The position numbers were made by a program, and so were the translations under genes. From positions 21,274,565 through 21,338,564 of the forward strand of contig OY987228.1 in the NCBI GenBank assembly GCA_963920705.1: 64,000 nucleotides of DNA. Reading direction: 5' to 3'. Numbering within the stretch: the first letter of the stretch is position 1; each line of letters starts with the position of its first letter. This document shows positions 36,995 to 47,681 of the stretch, one piece after another. The DNA is from Odiellus spinosus (lineage: Eukaryota > Arthropoda > Arachnida > Opiliones > Phalangiidae). Below the pieces are notes generated by a model. That model was not told where the DNA came from. It did no database searches and saw nothing but the letters and a program-made list of their open reading frames with translations.

Positions 36995-39010
36995 TTATTC
37001 TCGCCGCGAGTACCCGGGTCCCTCGTCGCGAGGGACCCTTAAAAAATACGTAAAAAAAAAAGAAAAGAAATAAAAGCCTTCACTTTCTTATAGCGCCGTT
37101 TTTGTCGCTTTTATAATAAAAGAAAAAAAAGTGCGTTTATTTCGTATCGATCAACGGGTGCCTTCCGTCTTGCAGGATTATCTATAATAAGGATATCTTT
37201 TGCAAAGTATACGGTTCGTTTTTAATATAGAGTGAATTATTTTGTTTACAATTTCGTTTTAACTTTAGTTCAATTGATATATACTGATTCATTTTTAATT
37301 TAACAAGCCGGGGGACAGGTATCAGACTCTGTAAGGGGTTACCTTTTAGTTTGTTTAAACCGGGGAAGCCGAACCACGCGTTTATTTCCGAATGAACGTG
37401 GTATTCTTCACCCCTTAGTCTCTCTTGACTCTTACGTAATTCGCTTCCCTGGAGTTGGCGATTCCGTGTCCGGCGCGCGCAGCTTTTCGACTCTAGAAAA
37501 GGGCTCGTTACGTTTTAATATCGATCCCTAGGTGTATACCCCCTTCTCCTCCTTTTACACACTCATACACACATACACACGATATACACGAGGCTACCGG
37601 GAGAAGATTTCCCTCAAAACACAATTCCCGAATAGGCGTATACCTGCCACGTGCTCTCGGATCCGTTCCTTTTACTAGATATATAGGCTAGTTCTTTTTC
37701 CCGCGTTTATTCCCATATACGTACACAAACCCCCGAGTTGTCGTACACCAACGGCACGCTACGAGACTCGCGTATATATCAGCGACTGACCTACAGAAAG
37801 AGAAATATAAATTATCGACTATTTTATTCACTCGTCCTCTAAAAATGTTACGATTTGGTTTGTTAACCTTTCCTTAAACGGGGTTGTAGAAACATTACAG
37901 TAATTGGTTAAAAAGATTTCGTTACTTTAGTTTTAATGAATGATATCTAATTTTATTTTAATCGGGTTTGTTTTATAATAATTTCTGGATGGAATAAAAT
38001 TGAGGTTGGTTCTTTTGCATAAATTTTTTTATTTCCAAGAATATTTCCAGTGTTTCCAAACTTAATTAAAAAGAAATTTAGGCTTAATATGCAATTATAA
38101 TTATAAGAAATATTTCCAGTGTAAAATATTAAAACTGAAATTTGATTCGCACAAATTAAATTTGTTTTTATTTAGTCTTATTAATAGTTTTTTTGGGTTA
38201 ACTATTTTTTACGAATTCCATTTGTATTTCAAGTAGACTTAAACTTTTAATTTTAACGAAAAAAACTTAACTTTTGTCAAATATACAGAGAAATTTATTT
38301 TTATTTAAAACTCCCATCATTATTTTTAAGTCAAAATTGCTTGATTAAAAAATATATCATATATTTTCTTGTTACTTCCGGTTGGTTCCTATATCTGTAA
38401 CTAAGGTTCCTTCTGCCTAAAATTCCATTCTAGCTTCTCCCAAAGGTTATATTTTTCAGAGAGGAAAATGATGTCAAAATTCCTGGGTGCCCAAGTTTAT
38501 TTTTAGATCATCTCTCCATCCTCTTAAACTTTTTTTAAACTGTTATTTATTTTTGAGGGATATTTGTTTTTTCAAATTCTACAGTTTTTTGGCTCCACAC
38601 ACCGTTTTTTTATAGATCTATAGATCTAGATGTTAGCGAAGAGTTTCGCCAAAAAATTTCTTTTTCAATTAAGAACGCTTTTATTTTTCTGGAAATTCTT
38701 TGTTTTCTCTTAATCCGTTAGCCAACTATTTAACTTTCACCCTGGGTTAATTTATTAGTCAGTTGGTGCGTAAAAATCTTCTAGTGAGTTAGGATTATGT
38801 TCGCGATTAAGTAAATAACATGGTGTGCGTATTAATCCCGATAAATTTGGATATATCTATAATCCATTTCAAGTTTTTAACTCAAATTGACACCAGGCGT
38901 AAACTTAGACTGCCTTTTATCATTTAATTAACAAATCATATAATTATAATAGGTAGCCTATACCTTAACACGTTTTGCCAACTCTAGGTGGAATTACTAT
39001 AATTTAAATT
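36995..39010. other. NAB intron, nothing recognised
   Basis: The CpG content decays to AT-rich sequence after about 37.8 kb. There is a short perfect inverted repeat around 37009-37037 (GTACCCGGGTCCCTCG / CGAGGGACCC). No exon or repeat family was recognised. Confidence 0.45.
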
Positions 39011-39011
39011 G

Positions 39012-39316
39012 AGGTTGAGGATGACACCATTTTTTTGAATAAGTACTTTTACAAAACAGACCGCGCGAAAGGGGCAGAGCGCGTGAGAATCAACTGCAGG
39101 CTCTACAATAGCGAAATCACGTGATCATAGTGATGACGTAGTATTACGTGGAATTTTATTTTAAAATTTTTTCGAAAGTGGAGATTACAAAATGGGTATT
39201 TTTAATGTCACGGTAATTTTGTTCTATGACATATGTATATATATTTTGAATCCTTTTTTAACGATCTTTCCGAAAATGCTACTCAATTTTCATTTGTAGT
39301 TCATGAACTCACTATA
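39012..39316 (-). repeat. Family B MITE, internally shortened copy
   Basis: It begins GAGGTTGAGGATGACACC and ends CATTTGTAGTTCATGAACTC. It keeps AAGTACTTTTACAAAACAG, ATCACGTGATCATAGTGATG, ACGTAGTATTACG and ATCTTTCCGAAAATGC. The terminal GTGACAG word is lost at the right. Confidence 0.75.
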
Positions 39317-39812
39317 AAGAATAGCCAAAATTGAATTAATTTCAATCATTTAACCAATACTACAATTACTCACGTGATCTTCAAATTATGAAAAGTTTTA
39401 AAAAAGCCCCTTCCCAATATATGTTAATTTTATTTTACCGGGATACGACAATCGAAGAGTCCAAATTTGATTTATAGTTGGTTCCCGCCCTAGTACTGCA
39501 CGAGATGTAATTGAAAATAATCATTATGCAAAAATTCAACGTGCTTTATAGCTCTAGAACTAAACTTAGCCGCGTTAACAAATTGAACTATAATTTTTAT
39601 TGAATTTTTCATTATATTTTCGGACATGATTTTTGGGGGAAAATGTATACCCGAATTATAAGACAGTTGTTAATAGGGAAAAAAAGGCTTTCGATAACAA
39701 AACATTATGCAAATTTTAGATAAAGCCCATCGCGCAATTTTGTTTTGCCCAAACAGACCGCGTTATGCAATATTTAAGGTTTTAAAAGCATGTTTATGAG
39801 GAATTGAATTAA

Positions 39813-40267
39813 AGGGAGAATGAAAGGCCGAAACAACCTATTTTTAATCGATAAAGAATGCTAAAATAATGAGAAAAACAATAATATAACGCACCAAAAA
39901 TATTTCGTTCCGAAACTTGCGGATGCTAAGCCTTGGCTGCCTAGCTCGGCTAACTAGGCGAGCACGAGACGTATTTTCTTTAATATTCCCGTCTGATCTA
40001 GTCGCCAATCACGAGCGAGTACGTGTATTTTTAAAATACGCGTACTCGCTCGTGATTGGCCACAAGAACAGCCGCGAATATTAAAAAAAAATACAGGTCG
40101 TGCTAGCCTAGTTCACCGAGCCAGGTAGCCTAGGCTTAGCATCGGAACTTTGGAAATTGATTATAAAATAACGAAATATTTTTGGTGAGTTATATTATTG
40201 TTTTTCTCATTATTTATAGCATTCTTAATCGATTAAAAATAGGTTGTTTTGGCCTTTCATTCTCCCT
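39813..40267. mobile_element. Family C foldback MITE, copy C2 (455 bp, TTAA-flanked)
   Basis: The full palindromic version. Its ends are AGGGAGAATGAAAGGCC and the complement, with TTAA at 39809-39812 and 40268-40271. The two arms pair almost to the centre, where GCGAGTACG(T)GTATTTTT meets AAAATACGCGTACTCGC at about 40035. The arms also carry TTGGCTGCCTAGCTCGG and CCAATCACGAGCGAGTACG. It lies in the NAB intron, so the pre-mRNA would contain a hairpin of more than 200 bp. Confidence 0.93.
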
Positions 40268-40543
40268 TTAAAACAGGTGTAAAATTTGTTATAATTATTC
40301 ATAAAAGATGGTTACAGTCTTACTTTAATTTATAAAGAAAACAACTTTTTTTTATCGAATGGCAATGCTATGAGGTCATCAAATAAGAAAAATTCTTAAA
40401 TTAGAAAATAGATTTTGGTGAAACATCGGGGAATTTTATGGAAATTAAAAAAATGCCTAATTTATCATAATTGACCTTATATCAGCTTTAAGTTAATTGC
40501 AAAATTATCTGGGTCTAACCAAATATTCCTTATTTGGTTTTAC

Positions 40544-40880
40544 CAGAAGTAGATGAAACCCTCCTTTGAAGTCTACTACTCTAATGTTCGATATAACGCT
40601 CCTCTCTGTATGGGTAAAATTCCCAATTTTACGAGATCGGAGGGGTCCTACTTCATCCCCCCTGTCTACGGAAAATTGGAAATTCTCTCTCTCCACAAAC
40701 GACGACGTTTTTTGGACGAACTCCAAGGTTGCTAGAGATATTCGCTTGACGAACTCCCGCTCCGTAAACATCTACCGTTAGGAGGCGTACGAATCGCGCC
40801 TTTTGAGAATAACCCATACAGAGAGGGGTAGACAAGACCAGGGAGTAATAGACTTCAAAGGAGGATTTCATCGGCTTCTG
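40544..40880 (+). mobile_element. Family A MITE copy A3 (337 bp, mosaic)
   Basis: Termini CAGAAGTAGATGAAACC and TTTCATCGGCTTCTG, with target-site duplication GTTTTAC at 40537-40543 and 40881-40887. The left and middle are subgroup 2 (CTCTAATG, GATCGGAGGGG). The right arm is subgroup 1 (GAGAATAACCC), so this copy looks recombinant. Confidence 0.95.
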
Positions 40881-40889
40881 GTTTTACAT

Positions 40890-42746
40890 ATCTTGAGAAG
40901 CGAAATATCGAATTTTAACAACATGCGCGACAGGTTTGAAGTATATATTTTTGTAAATTTGTGCAGTTTTAAAGTTTTGAGAATGAACACAGAAGTTTGA
41001 AAAGTTTTTTAAATAATATATGCAAATTTTTATCTGATCTTCTATTGGTTTTTCGGAATTACATTTTTCAGCACAATATCTCCCGGACCCTATACACAAA
41101 GCCTTCCTATTTAAACTTAAATCATTTGAATTAGACTATATGTACTGTTGCAAATTAGATTTTATTATTTAACCGTTTAAAAATAATTTGTCCTGGAAAA
41201 TATTTGAATCTATAATATACTAGTTCTTCTCCTTTAAAGTTTTTCTGTTGTTTTATGATTTAAAATTAGAATAATTGTTTTTCGGTACTATCAGCAATAA
41301 GGTCCGGGTAAATGCATCGGCATATTCTGATACGAGACACACTAGCGGCCGCAGACGGTGTAAATAGTGAAATCGGAAGCGCCACCCTTTGGGGGAAAGT
41401 CTATATAACCAAGCGCGGCCCGCCTAGTTTCCGTCACTCTCTCCAGAATCAAAATATCTGGAAGAGTTCAAATCACTCGAGCCAGACAGGGGTGATGACT
41501 TTTTTTCGCTATTTTTCTATTCGAGGTATTATAATGAATATACAATATAATTGTATCTTCATTAAGATACCTTTTCACGCAAATCAGAGAGAGAAACGTA
41601 ACTATTAACGGAGTTTTTTCTCTCTCTCGCTCTCTCCAGAGAAGCAGGTAGGATTTCCAAATGACATTAATGCCAAATTAGTTTATCCCCTAATTTTTTT
41701 TTCTCTCCTCCTATTCTAAAGTTAATCCGGCGTGTCGGTAACAATTCCTCGCTCCAGCAATTATTTAATACCTTTAATCCTTAGCTTGTATACCAAAGCC
41801 AAACCCCTGGCTTTAATACATATCCCCTTCTCCAGAACGAACCCTTCGCAGCTAGGGATAGCTAGTACCTCGCTACTACTCGCCTTTTTGTTTTAAAAAC
41901 CTAGAACCTCCCTCTCTCGCTTTCTGTTGGATAAAAAGCAACGGGATTTATTCTGTCTCTGAACCATATCCTTCGCCGTGATTGACTTGAACCCTTAAAA
42001 ACCTGGTTTCTCACATAGCATTAAGAGAGTTTCTCATCCATTGTTATTTAGTTTTTCGCGTCTCTCGTACAAAATAAGATTAATTATGATTTTTTTTTAC
42101 CACAACCAAGGCTTAGAAAAAAATTAAGATATCTCATTATTTTGCATTGGATATACTGCCATACGTATAAGTTTGTGAGTCTCAGGGGTTGTTTTTGATA
42201 CTTTTTTTTGGCTTATCTCTACTGTATCTCTCTTATACGTTAGGGATTTTGAGTTGCTCGGGATTAATTTAGCCACATCATAAATTGTTAGGCCTAGATT
42301 GTGGTTTTTTAAAAAACTGCTTCATCCTTATATAGCTCTTCTTCTTCTTCTTCTTCTCTCTCTCCATCTTTCTCTTTACCATCCTTTGATCCCTGGAATC
42401 ATGCAAGCTTCCCTTTTCATCTCAACTCATCAAGGAGAGATATAGCTGAAAATTTGTCGTTAGCGAACCCCCCGTCTTAATTATTATTTTTTTTTTTTTT
42501 TTTAGATTTTTTTTTTTGTAAGGGGTTAACCCCCCTTTTTCACGAAACCAAAACCAAAGGATTATGGTTTTGATGAAGTTTCGGATTAGCCCAGCGTTAA
42601 TATGAATCGTTAAAAAATGAAGGGGTGTGGAGAGGGATAGGTGCGTGTTTTACGCTATTATTCGAATTTTCGAAATTAAAATTTAAATTTTATTAGCTCG
42701 TGTCTAATTTGGTTCAAAAGACATTATATTGAACTATAGAGAATGG
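40890..42746. other. NAB intron, no exon recognised
   Basis: AT-rich sequence with a more GC-rich patch at 41290-41640. That patch holds a 98-codon open frame (41312-41608) without recognisable similarity or clear flanking splice sites. CTT/CT repeats lie at 42340-42362, and T-runs at 42486-42518. No NAB exon was recognised. Confidence 0.4.
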
Positions 42747-43083
42747 CAGAAGCCGATGAAACCCTCCTTTGAAGTCTACTACTCTAATGTTCCTTATAGG
42801 GCTCCTCTCTGTATGGGTAAAATTCACAGTTTTACGAGATCGGAGGGGACCTACTTCATACCCCCTGTCTACGGAAAATTGGAAATTCTCTCTCTCCACA
42901 AACGACGACGTTTTTTTGACGAACTCCAAGGCTACTAGAGATATTCGCTCGACGAACTCCCGCTCCGAAAATATCTACCGTTAGGAGGCGTACGAATCGC
43001 GCTTTTTGAAACTAACCCATACAGAGAGGGGTAGACAAGACCCGGGAGTAACAGACTTCAAAGGAGGGTTTCATCGGCTTCTG
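42747..43083 (+). mobile_element. Family A MITE copy A4 (337 bp, no TSD)
   Basis: Intact termini CAGAAGCCGATGAAACC...GGCTTCTG, but the flanks differ (AGAATGG at left, CTAAAAT at right). It is the only one of ten family A copies without a 7-bp duplication, which suggests recombination or a rearrangement at this site. Subgroup 2 throughout. Confidence 0.93.
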
Positions 43084-43130
43084 CTAAAATTTATAAAAAT
43101 TGCTTACAAAAGAGTTTTCATTGTGAAACT

Positions 43131-43310
43131 TTAAAGGGAAACTATAAGCTAAAAATGAAATTTATTTTAAAATGCATCATCGAAAATTATAAATATAGGC
43201 CTAACGTTTTTCTACAATTTTAAGGCAACAGTTTAGTGTTTAATTTTCAAGGGGAAAATCGGACCAATCATATTAATCCACCCTTTTTGATTGAGTTTCT
43301 GAAAAAATCG
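43131..43310 (+). repeat. Family D repeat, copy D1 (partial)
   Basis: The left end TTAAAGGGAAACTATAAGCT and the later word ACCAATCATATTAATCCACC match copy D2 at 44812. The right end was not identified. The TTAA start and AGGGA end resemble family C. Confidence 0.5.
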
Positions 43311-43808
43311 TATTATTGAATGTTGTGAAATTTAGATTCACGTGATTGGACATTTTCTTCTTTAAATGAATTGAAAATATTGTCAAGTCGAAAAGATAAA
43401 ACACATATAGGCAAAAGTATGGGAACTTACTGCTTAATATATAAGAGATATTTTTAAATTAATATCTCTACCAGTAAATTAAATTAAAAAATAATTAAAA
43501 ATTATAAATTTAAAATCCATAAAACTATACCGTTTTTTATCTTGGTGACAGCAGTGTTTGATGATATTTATATAATACACGAAGAAAACTCAATATTTAT
43601 TGTGTGGTATTACAGGAAATAAACGTTTTTGCCGTTACAAGAATTTTTAAGGTCTAAAAAAAAAATAATAAAGGTTAATAAAAATCGGAAAAAATATATT
43701 TATTTTTTCAAAATTGTGACTTAGTTAAAAAATTTTAATTTTTAATTGATTTTTAATTGATGAGGTGTATTATTTGAAACAAAGTATTAATTACCAAGTC
43801 AGTCAGAG

Positions 43809-44027
43809 CATGGGCCAAGAAACGATAAATCCAGGGCATGACTCTAGCGTCTATTAAAAGACCGTTTTTTGGGGTCAAGTTTGTACAGTCAAAGCTATGG
43901 CGTTTTGGGAACAAAGTGACGTCATATGACGTCACAAGCTGTACGAAGGCTGTTTGTTTGGCCGACTGAGAATTTTATTCCCTCAAATAGAGAGTCACGT
44001 CCTAGATTTATCGTTTCTTGGCCCATG
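43809..44027. mobile_element. Family L MITE (219 bp, CATG ends, 7-bp TSD)
   Basis: Terminal inverted repeats CATGGGCCAAGAAACGATAA, continuing as ATC with a mismatch after 23 bp, are present at both ends. A perfect 7-bp duplication GTCAGAG lies at 43802-43808 and 44028-44034. The centre holds a 20-bp perfect palindrome at 43916-43935. Ends starting CATG plus a GT..A target resemble the P-element superfamily (P elements start CATGATG and duplicate 8 bp, ProtoP-type elements 7 bp). The superfamily assignment is inference. Confidence 0.9.
43916..43935. promoter_or_regulatory. Perfect palindrome with two CRE consensus sites
   Basis: The 20-bp palindrome GTGACGTCATATGACGTCAC contains two complete TGACGTCA sites (43917-43924 and 43927-43934), the binding consensus of CREB/ATF bZIP factors. 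It is inside the family L element and about 750 bp upstream of the 44689 NAB exon. Any regulatory effect is inference. Confidence 0.45.
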
Positions 44028-44054
44028 GTCAGAGTATACAGTTACAAATAAAAC

Positions 44055-44391
44055 CAGAAGCCGATGAAACCCTCCTTTGAAGTCTATTACTCCCGGGTCT
44101 TGTCTACCCCTCTTTGTATGGGTTATTCTCAAAAGGCGCGATCCGTACGCCTCCTAACGGTAGATGTTTTCGGAGCGGGAGCTCGTCGAGCGAATATCTC
44201 TAGCAGCCTCGGAGTTCGTCCAAAAAACGTCGTCGTTTGTGGAGAGAGAGAATTTCCAATTTTCCGTAGACAGGGGGAATGAAGTAGGACCCCTTATAAC
44301 TCGTAAAATTGGGAATTTTACCCATACAGAGAGGAGCGCTATATGGAACATTGGAGTAGTAGACTTCAAAGGAGGGTTTCATCGGATTCTG
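44055..44391 (-). mobile_element. Family A MITE copy A5 (337 bp)
   Basis: Termini CAGAAGCCGATGAAACC and CATCGGATTCTG (one substitution), with target-site duplication ATAAAAC at 44048-44054 and 44392-44398. Subgroup 1. It starts 20 bp after the family L duplication and about 300 bp before the NAB 44689 exon. Confidence 0.95.
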
Positions 44392-44688
44392 ATAAAACTG
44401 GTCAAAATTTCCGACTGATTTGTGATAAAATACTTTTAATTTTAAATGAAGCGTTTTTAACTGAAAATAAAAGTCAATGACGATATATTACATAATATAT
44501 TGAGTTAAAATCACTTACAATGTTGTATATAAACGACACACATCGAATGGCTACTTTTGACGAAAGATTACCATTCGATTAAGTGCGTTTATTCCAACAT
44601 TTTATATATTTATTTGATTTAAAAATAATAATTATTAAAGTTAACTATTAGATATTAATTTTTGACGCTTCCCCCTTGCTGTCTATAG

Positions 44689-44760
44689 GAATCGAGGACT
44701 TTGTGAATGCAATGGCAAGTCCCCCCTTCGCGAAGTCTCGAGCCAACAAATTACTAAGCC
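44689..44760 (+). CDS. nab: NAB co-repressor homologue, candidate second coding exon
   Basis: A 72-bp exon with acceptor CTGTCTATAG at 44688 and donor GTAAGT at 44761. Two bases finish the Arg codon from the previous exon. Then 23 residues follow (IEDFVNAMASPPFAKSRANK plus LLS), and one base passes to the next exon. Both junction phases agree with the flanking exons. An internal ATG (start of MASPPFAKSR) could also serve as an alternative start if a downstream promoter is used. The segment lies before the conserved NAB domain and has no similarity I recognise, so its inclusion rests on splice sites and frame. It could be an alternatively used exon. Confidence 0.6.
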
Positions 44761-44811
44761 GTAAGTGCCAATGCTGCCGAACGTGTTTTTTTTTTTTTGT
44801 ATTAATATTAT

Positions 44812-45075
44812 TTAAAGGGAAACTTGGAGCTAAAAATTTAAGTTTTTGAATTTATTTTCAGAATCACCGTGTCAAAAAACGTATTCCAGAATTTTTCGCA
44901 ATTTTTTAGACACGTTATTGGTATTTAAATTAATTTCTAAAGTTTAGTAAAATTTGAAATAAATTAAATATAAAATTGGGCCAATCATATTAGTTCAGCC
45001 TTTAAAAGGTCTTGATGTCTAAGACCTTGTGTATCAAGAGCTGTTTTAAGCTAAAATAATATGATTGGCTTTTTT
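44812..45075 (+). repeat. Family D repeat, copy D2, in short NAB intron
   Basis: It starts TTAAAGGGAAACTTGGAGCT and contains GGGCCAATCATATTAGTTCAGC, matched inverted by GCTAAAATAATATGATTGGC at about 45049-45068. It shares its left end and the CCAATCATATTA word with D1. It sits in the 632-bp intron between the second and third recognised NAB exons. Confidence 0.5.
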
Positions 45076-45392
45076 TTTTTTTCAAATCTTCCCAAACTCC
45101 TAAATTAATTTAAAAAGCAAAAACTCGTCTAATAATTCCGAAAAAATAATTTGGCATGATGATTTCAAATATATATTCAAAAGCTTTTCCATTTTTAAAG
45201 GCGTATTTTAACGGAAAAAAATATATATAAAAATAACACGTCTTCATTATCCCTTTTATTTTTTATTCGTAATTATAATTGGCTGGTTGTTGTTTGAAAT
45301 TTAAAATTGAAATTGCATTTTATCACCCCTTTATAATTTTAATTTTTTAAAGTGTCAGTAACACAATTTTTTTTTTTTTTTTTTTTATTTAG

Positions 45393-45494
45393 TTGCTATG
45401 ACATCGCAACCTACAAATGAGTCGGAACTACAACTTTACAGGGTCCTGCAAAGGGCCAACCTACTCTCTTACTACGATACTTTCATCTGCCAAG
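45393..45494 (+). CDS. nab: NAB co-repressor homologue, exon starting the NCD1 domain
   Basis: A 102-bp exon with acceptor TTTATTTAG at 45392 after a long T tract, and donor AAG|GTAAAA at 45495. Its translation contains [20 protein letters not shown], followed by ICQ and the first base of a Gly codon. This closely matches the start of NAB conserved domain 1 of NAB1/NAB2, which mediates homomultimer formation and binding to the R1 inhibitory region of EGR-family zinc-finger activators. NAB proteins act in the nucleus as co-repressors, and sometimes co-activators, of EGR factors. The phase fits the 44760 donor (Leu at the junction). The ATG at 45398 precedes the conserved block by ten residues, similar to vertebrate NAB starts, so it could be an alternative start. 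The rest of NCD1, expected to begin with Gly-Gly-Asp-Asp, and the NCD2 repression domain were not found in the window. Confidence 0.92.
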
Positions 45495-45589
45495 GTAAAA
45501 CACTTTTTAATATATCATTTTTAAATTTGATTTTAAAGGAATGGTCCGTGTTAACTATTTTTTTAATTAAGTATTATTATTCCAATATA

Positions 45590-45906
45590 CAAGAATCCAT
45601 TCAAGTTCCATAAAAATATGGGAGCATAGCTTTAGCCTCTGGTACCATCCTCCCAAACTTTGTAACAAAAGTTCGTCCGCAATTTTCGCAACATTTGTAC
45701 GCTTAGATCTTTTTTCGGTCGGCTCCATTTTTATTACCCAAAAGATTATGTCAAGGTCGTTAGTGGCGCGGGTTAATAATATAATGTCAGGAGCGATTTA
45801 CTTGAAAAATCGATTCGAAGCGGACGAACTTTTGCTACAAAGTTTGGGAGGATGGTTATTGAATCGCGGCCCTCCCATATTCTTATGGAACCTGAATGGA
45901 TTCTTG
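45590..45906 (+). mobile_element. Family G MITE copy G1 (317 bp)
   Basis: Termini CAAGAATCCATTCAAGTTCC and the complement ending GAATGGATTCTTG. The inverted arms extend about 85 bp, to ACCATCCTCCCAAACTTTGT and the matching GGGAGGATGG. The flanks (CAATATA, TTAAAAT) are not duplicates, so the target-site duplication has been lost. It lies 95 bp after the NAB exon donor, in opposite orientation to G2. Confidence 0.9.
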
Positions 45907-46595
45907 TTAAAATTAAATTGTCTATTCTAGAAAAAGAGGATAATTATAGTTAAAATAAGTTTTATCGTAAACCATTCCTTTAATCACATTTAACCTTTTT
46001 TTTATATAAAAATATTTAATTACTGGTTTTGGAGAAAAAAGCCTGTTTTTTTTTGTTAGTATTTACTAACATGAGGAAATTAAGAAATTTCTTGACCTAG
46101 ATTGAAATTCTAGTTTTAATTTTTGTTTTTATTTATTTATTATACTCGAACTTTTTAAATATGGGGCAATCAAATTTGATTTAAAAGGTTGTTATCTAAT
46201 TTTAATCACAATCCGTCATGATAATTATGTTAAAATTATCAAGATGTCAATTTTAAAAGGGTACACCCAAAAATCGTTCATAATTTTCGCAAGGAAAAAT
46301 TAATTTGCAATTATTTATTTAACAATTTTTAAGCTCTTTATAATTATATATATCTATCGTAATTTTGTTACGATTTTTAATTTCAATGACACACGAATTA
46401 GATTTGATTCTAATCTTCTAATCAAGGTAGAGCTGCTTTTATTTTATTCGAATTCAATTAGTTTTAAATCTCATGATAGGTAATTTCTGATTTTTCATAA
46501 TTTTCGCAACGAATATTAATTTGAAATTAATTAACAATTTTAAGGCTCTTTTGAATTATATATGGAATTTTTGTTACGTTTTATTTCAATGACAC
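45907..46595. other. Presumed NAB intron, AT-rich, nothing recognised
   Basis: Very AT-rich. A loosely repeated segment containing CATAATTTTCGCAA...TTAATTTGCAATTA and TTACG...TTTCAATGACACACGA occurs at about 46280-46400 and again at 46495-46595, suggesting a local duplication. Confidence 0.45.
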
Positions 46596-46599
46596 ACGA

Positions 46600-46870
46600 T
46601 TTAGATATTTTTTTTAATATTCTTTCAATCAAAATCGATTTTAAACGTTAAAATCAAACCGATATTGAAATCGCCGGGAATAGTTTTAGTGTAGCTTCAT
46701 CAATCGGTTGGTGAAACCGAATCGGTATGAAACTGGTTCGCGATTCAGTTTCGAGAAATCGAGTCAAATCGATTCGAAAAAAGACGGTTTCCCGTTCACA
46801 CGACTAAAGGGAATCGTTTTCAAACGATTTAAATCGATTCCAAGGCCAAGTATGAACGCGGCTATAAAGT
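46600..46870 (-). repeat. Family H repeat, copy H2
   Basis: Reverse-oriented relative to H1 and H3. Shared words include GACGGTTTCCCGTTCACACG, CGATTTAAATCGATTCCAAG and TCATCAATCGGTTGGTGAAA. Boundaries are approximate. Confidence 0.7.
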
Positions 46871-47681
46871 GGAGCGGGTTTTGTTGTAATTCAAAATCAA
46901 TTAACTTAAATCTCCGATTTTTTTCGCGTGGTGGCGCCACTTGTGGGGGTCTATTTAAAATAGACCACCCCTTCCCTTCACAGAATTTAGCTGCAATGGT
47001 GTTTTAAACTATGCATATCAATCTTTTGAGCACAAAGAAAATATGTCGGTTTGTTTTAAGTTAGTGAACTCCAACCATTAAGTACAATGTTACAATTAGA
47101 CCTATTTTCCCATTTTAAATCAAAACCAGTTTTAATCTTCAGCGTGTGGGGAAACTACGGCGAAAGAATACGTTATATTAACTCTCATAGAGAATAAATT
47201 TGATACTTAACTTTCGAGGTTATTTTTATTTTAAGTCAGATTCCTAATTGGACGTTCCAGACAGTGCATGCCCTCGACGAATTTTTTTTATTTTCTTTTT
47301 CTTCGTTCGTAGTCTAATACTTAGTTACCCCCCAAAAGAATTTTAACCCCTGTCTGAGTGTCTGGGTCCTGATTTTTTTTTTTATCCCCCACCTCTTCTT
47401 AATATTCAAAAATATTTCATAGTCTACTCTGTTATATTAAGAAGGCCTAAAGGATTTCAATGTATAAAATATGTCAGCATTTTGGGATTTGTTTAAAAAT
47501 TAAGATCATTAACATTCGATTTCCGATAATTTTAAAATTTAATTAGATATTTAACATCTGGAAAATAGTTGGGAGAATTTAAAACAAGATCTTCAAAATT
47601 CTGTAAAAATTATGCTTAATTCCGAAAAATATATAAATATATTTTTTTTTATTTAAGATTTTTAATTTTTTTTAAGTAACT
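46871..47681. other. Non-coding sequence, nothing recognised
   Basis: AT-rich with T-runs. No exon resembling the rest of the NAB NCD1 domain was seen. Confidence 0.45.

Noticed and set aside
41312-41608. 98-codon open frame in a more GC-rich patch of the NAB intron
   Set aside because: It is in the right strand for an extra NAB exon, but I see no good acceptor/donor pair giving the required phase, and no similarity.
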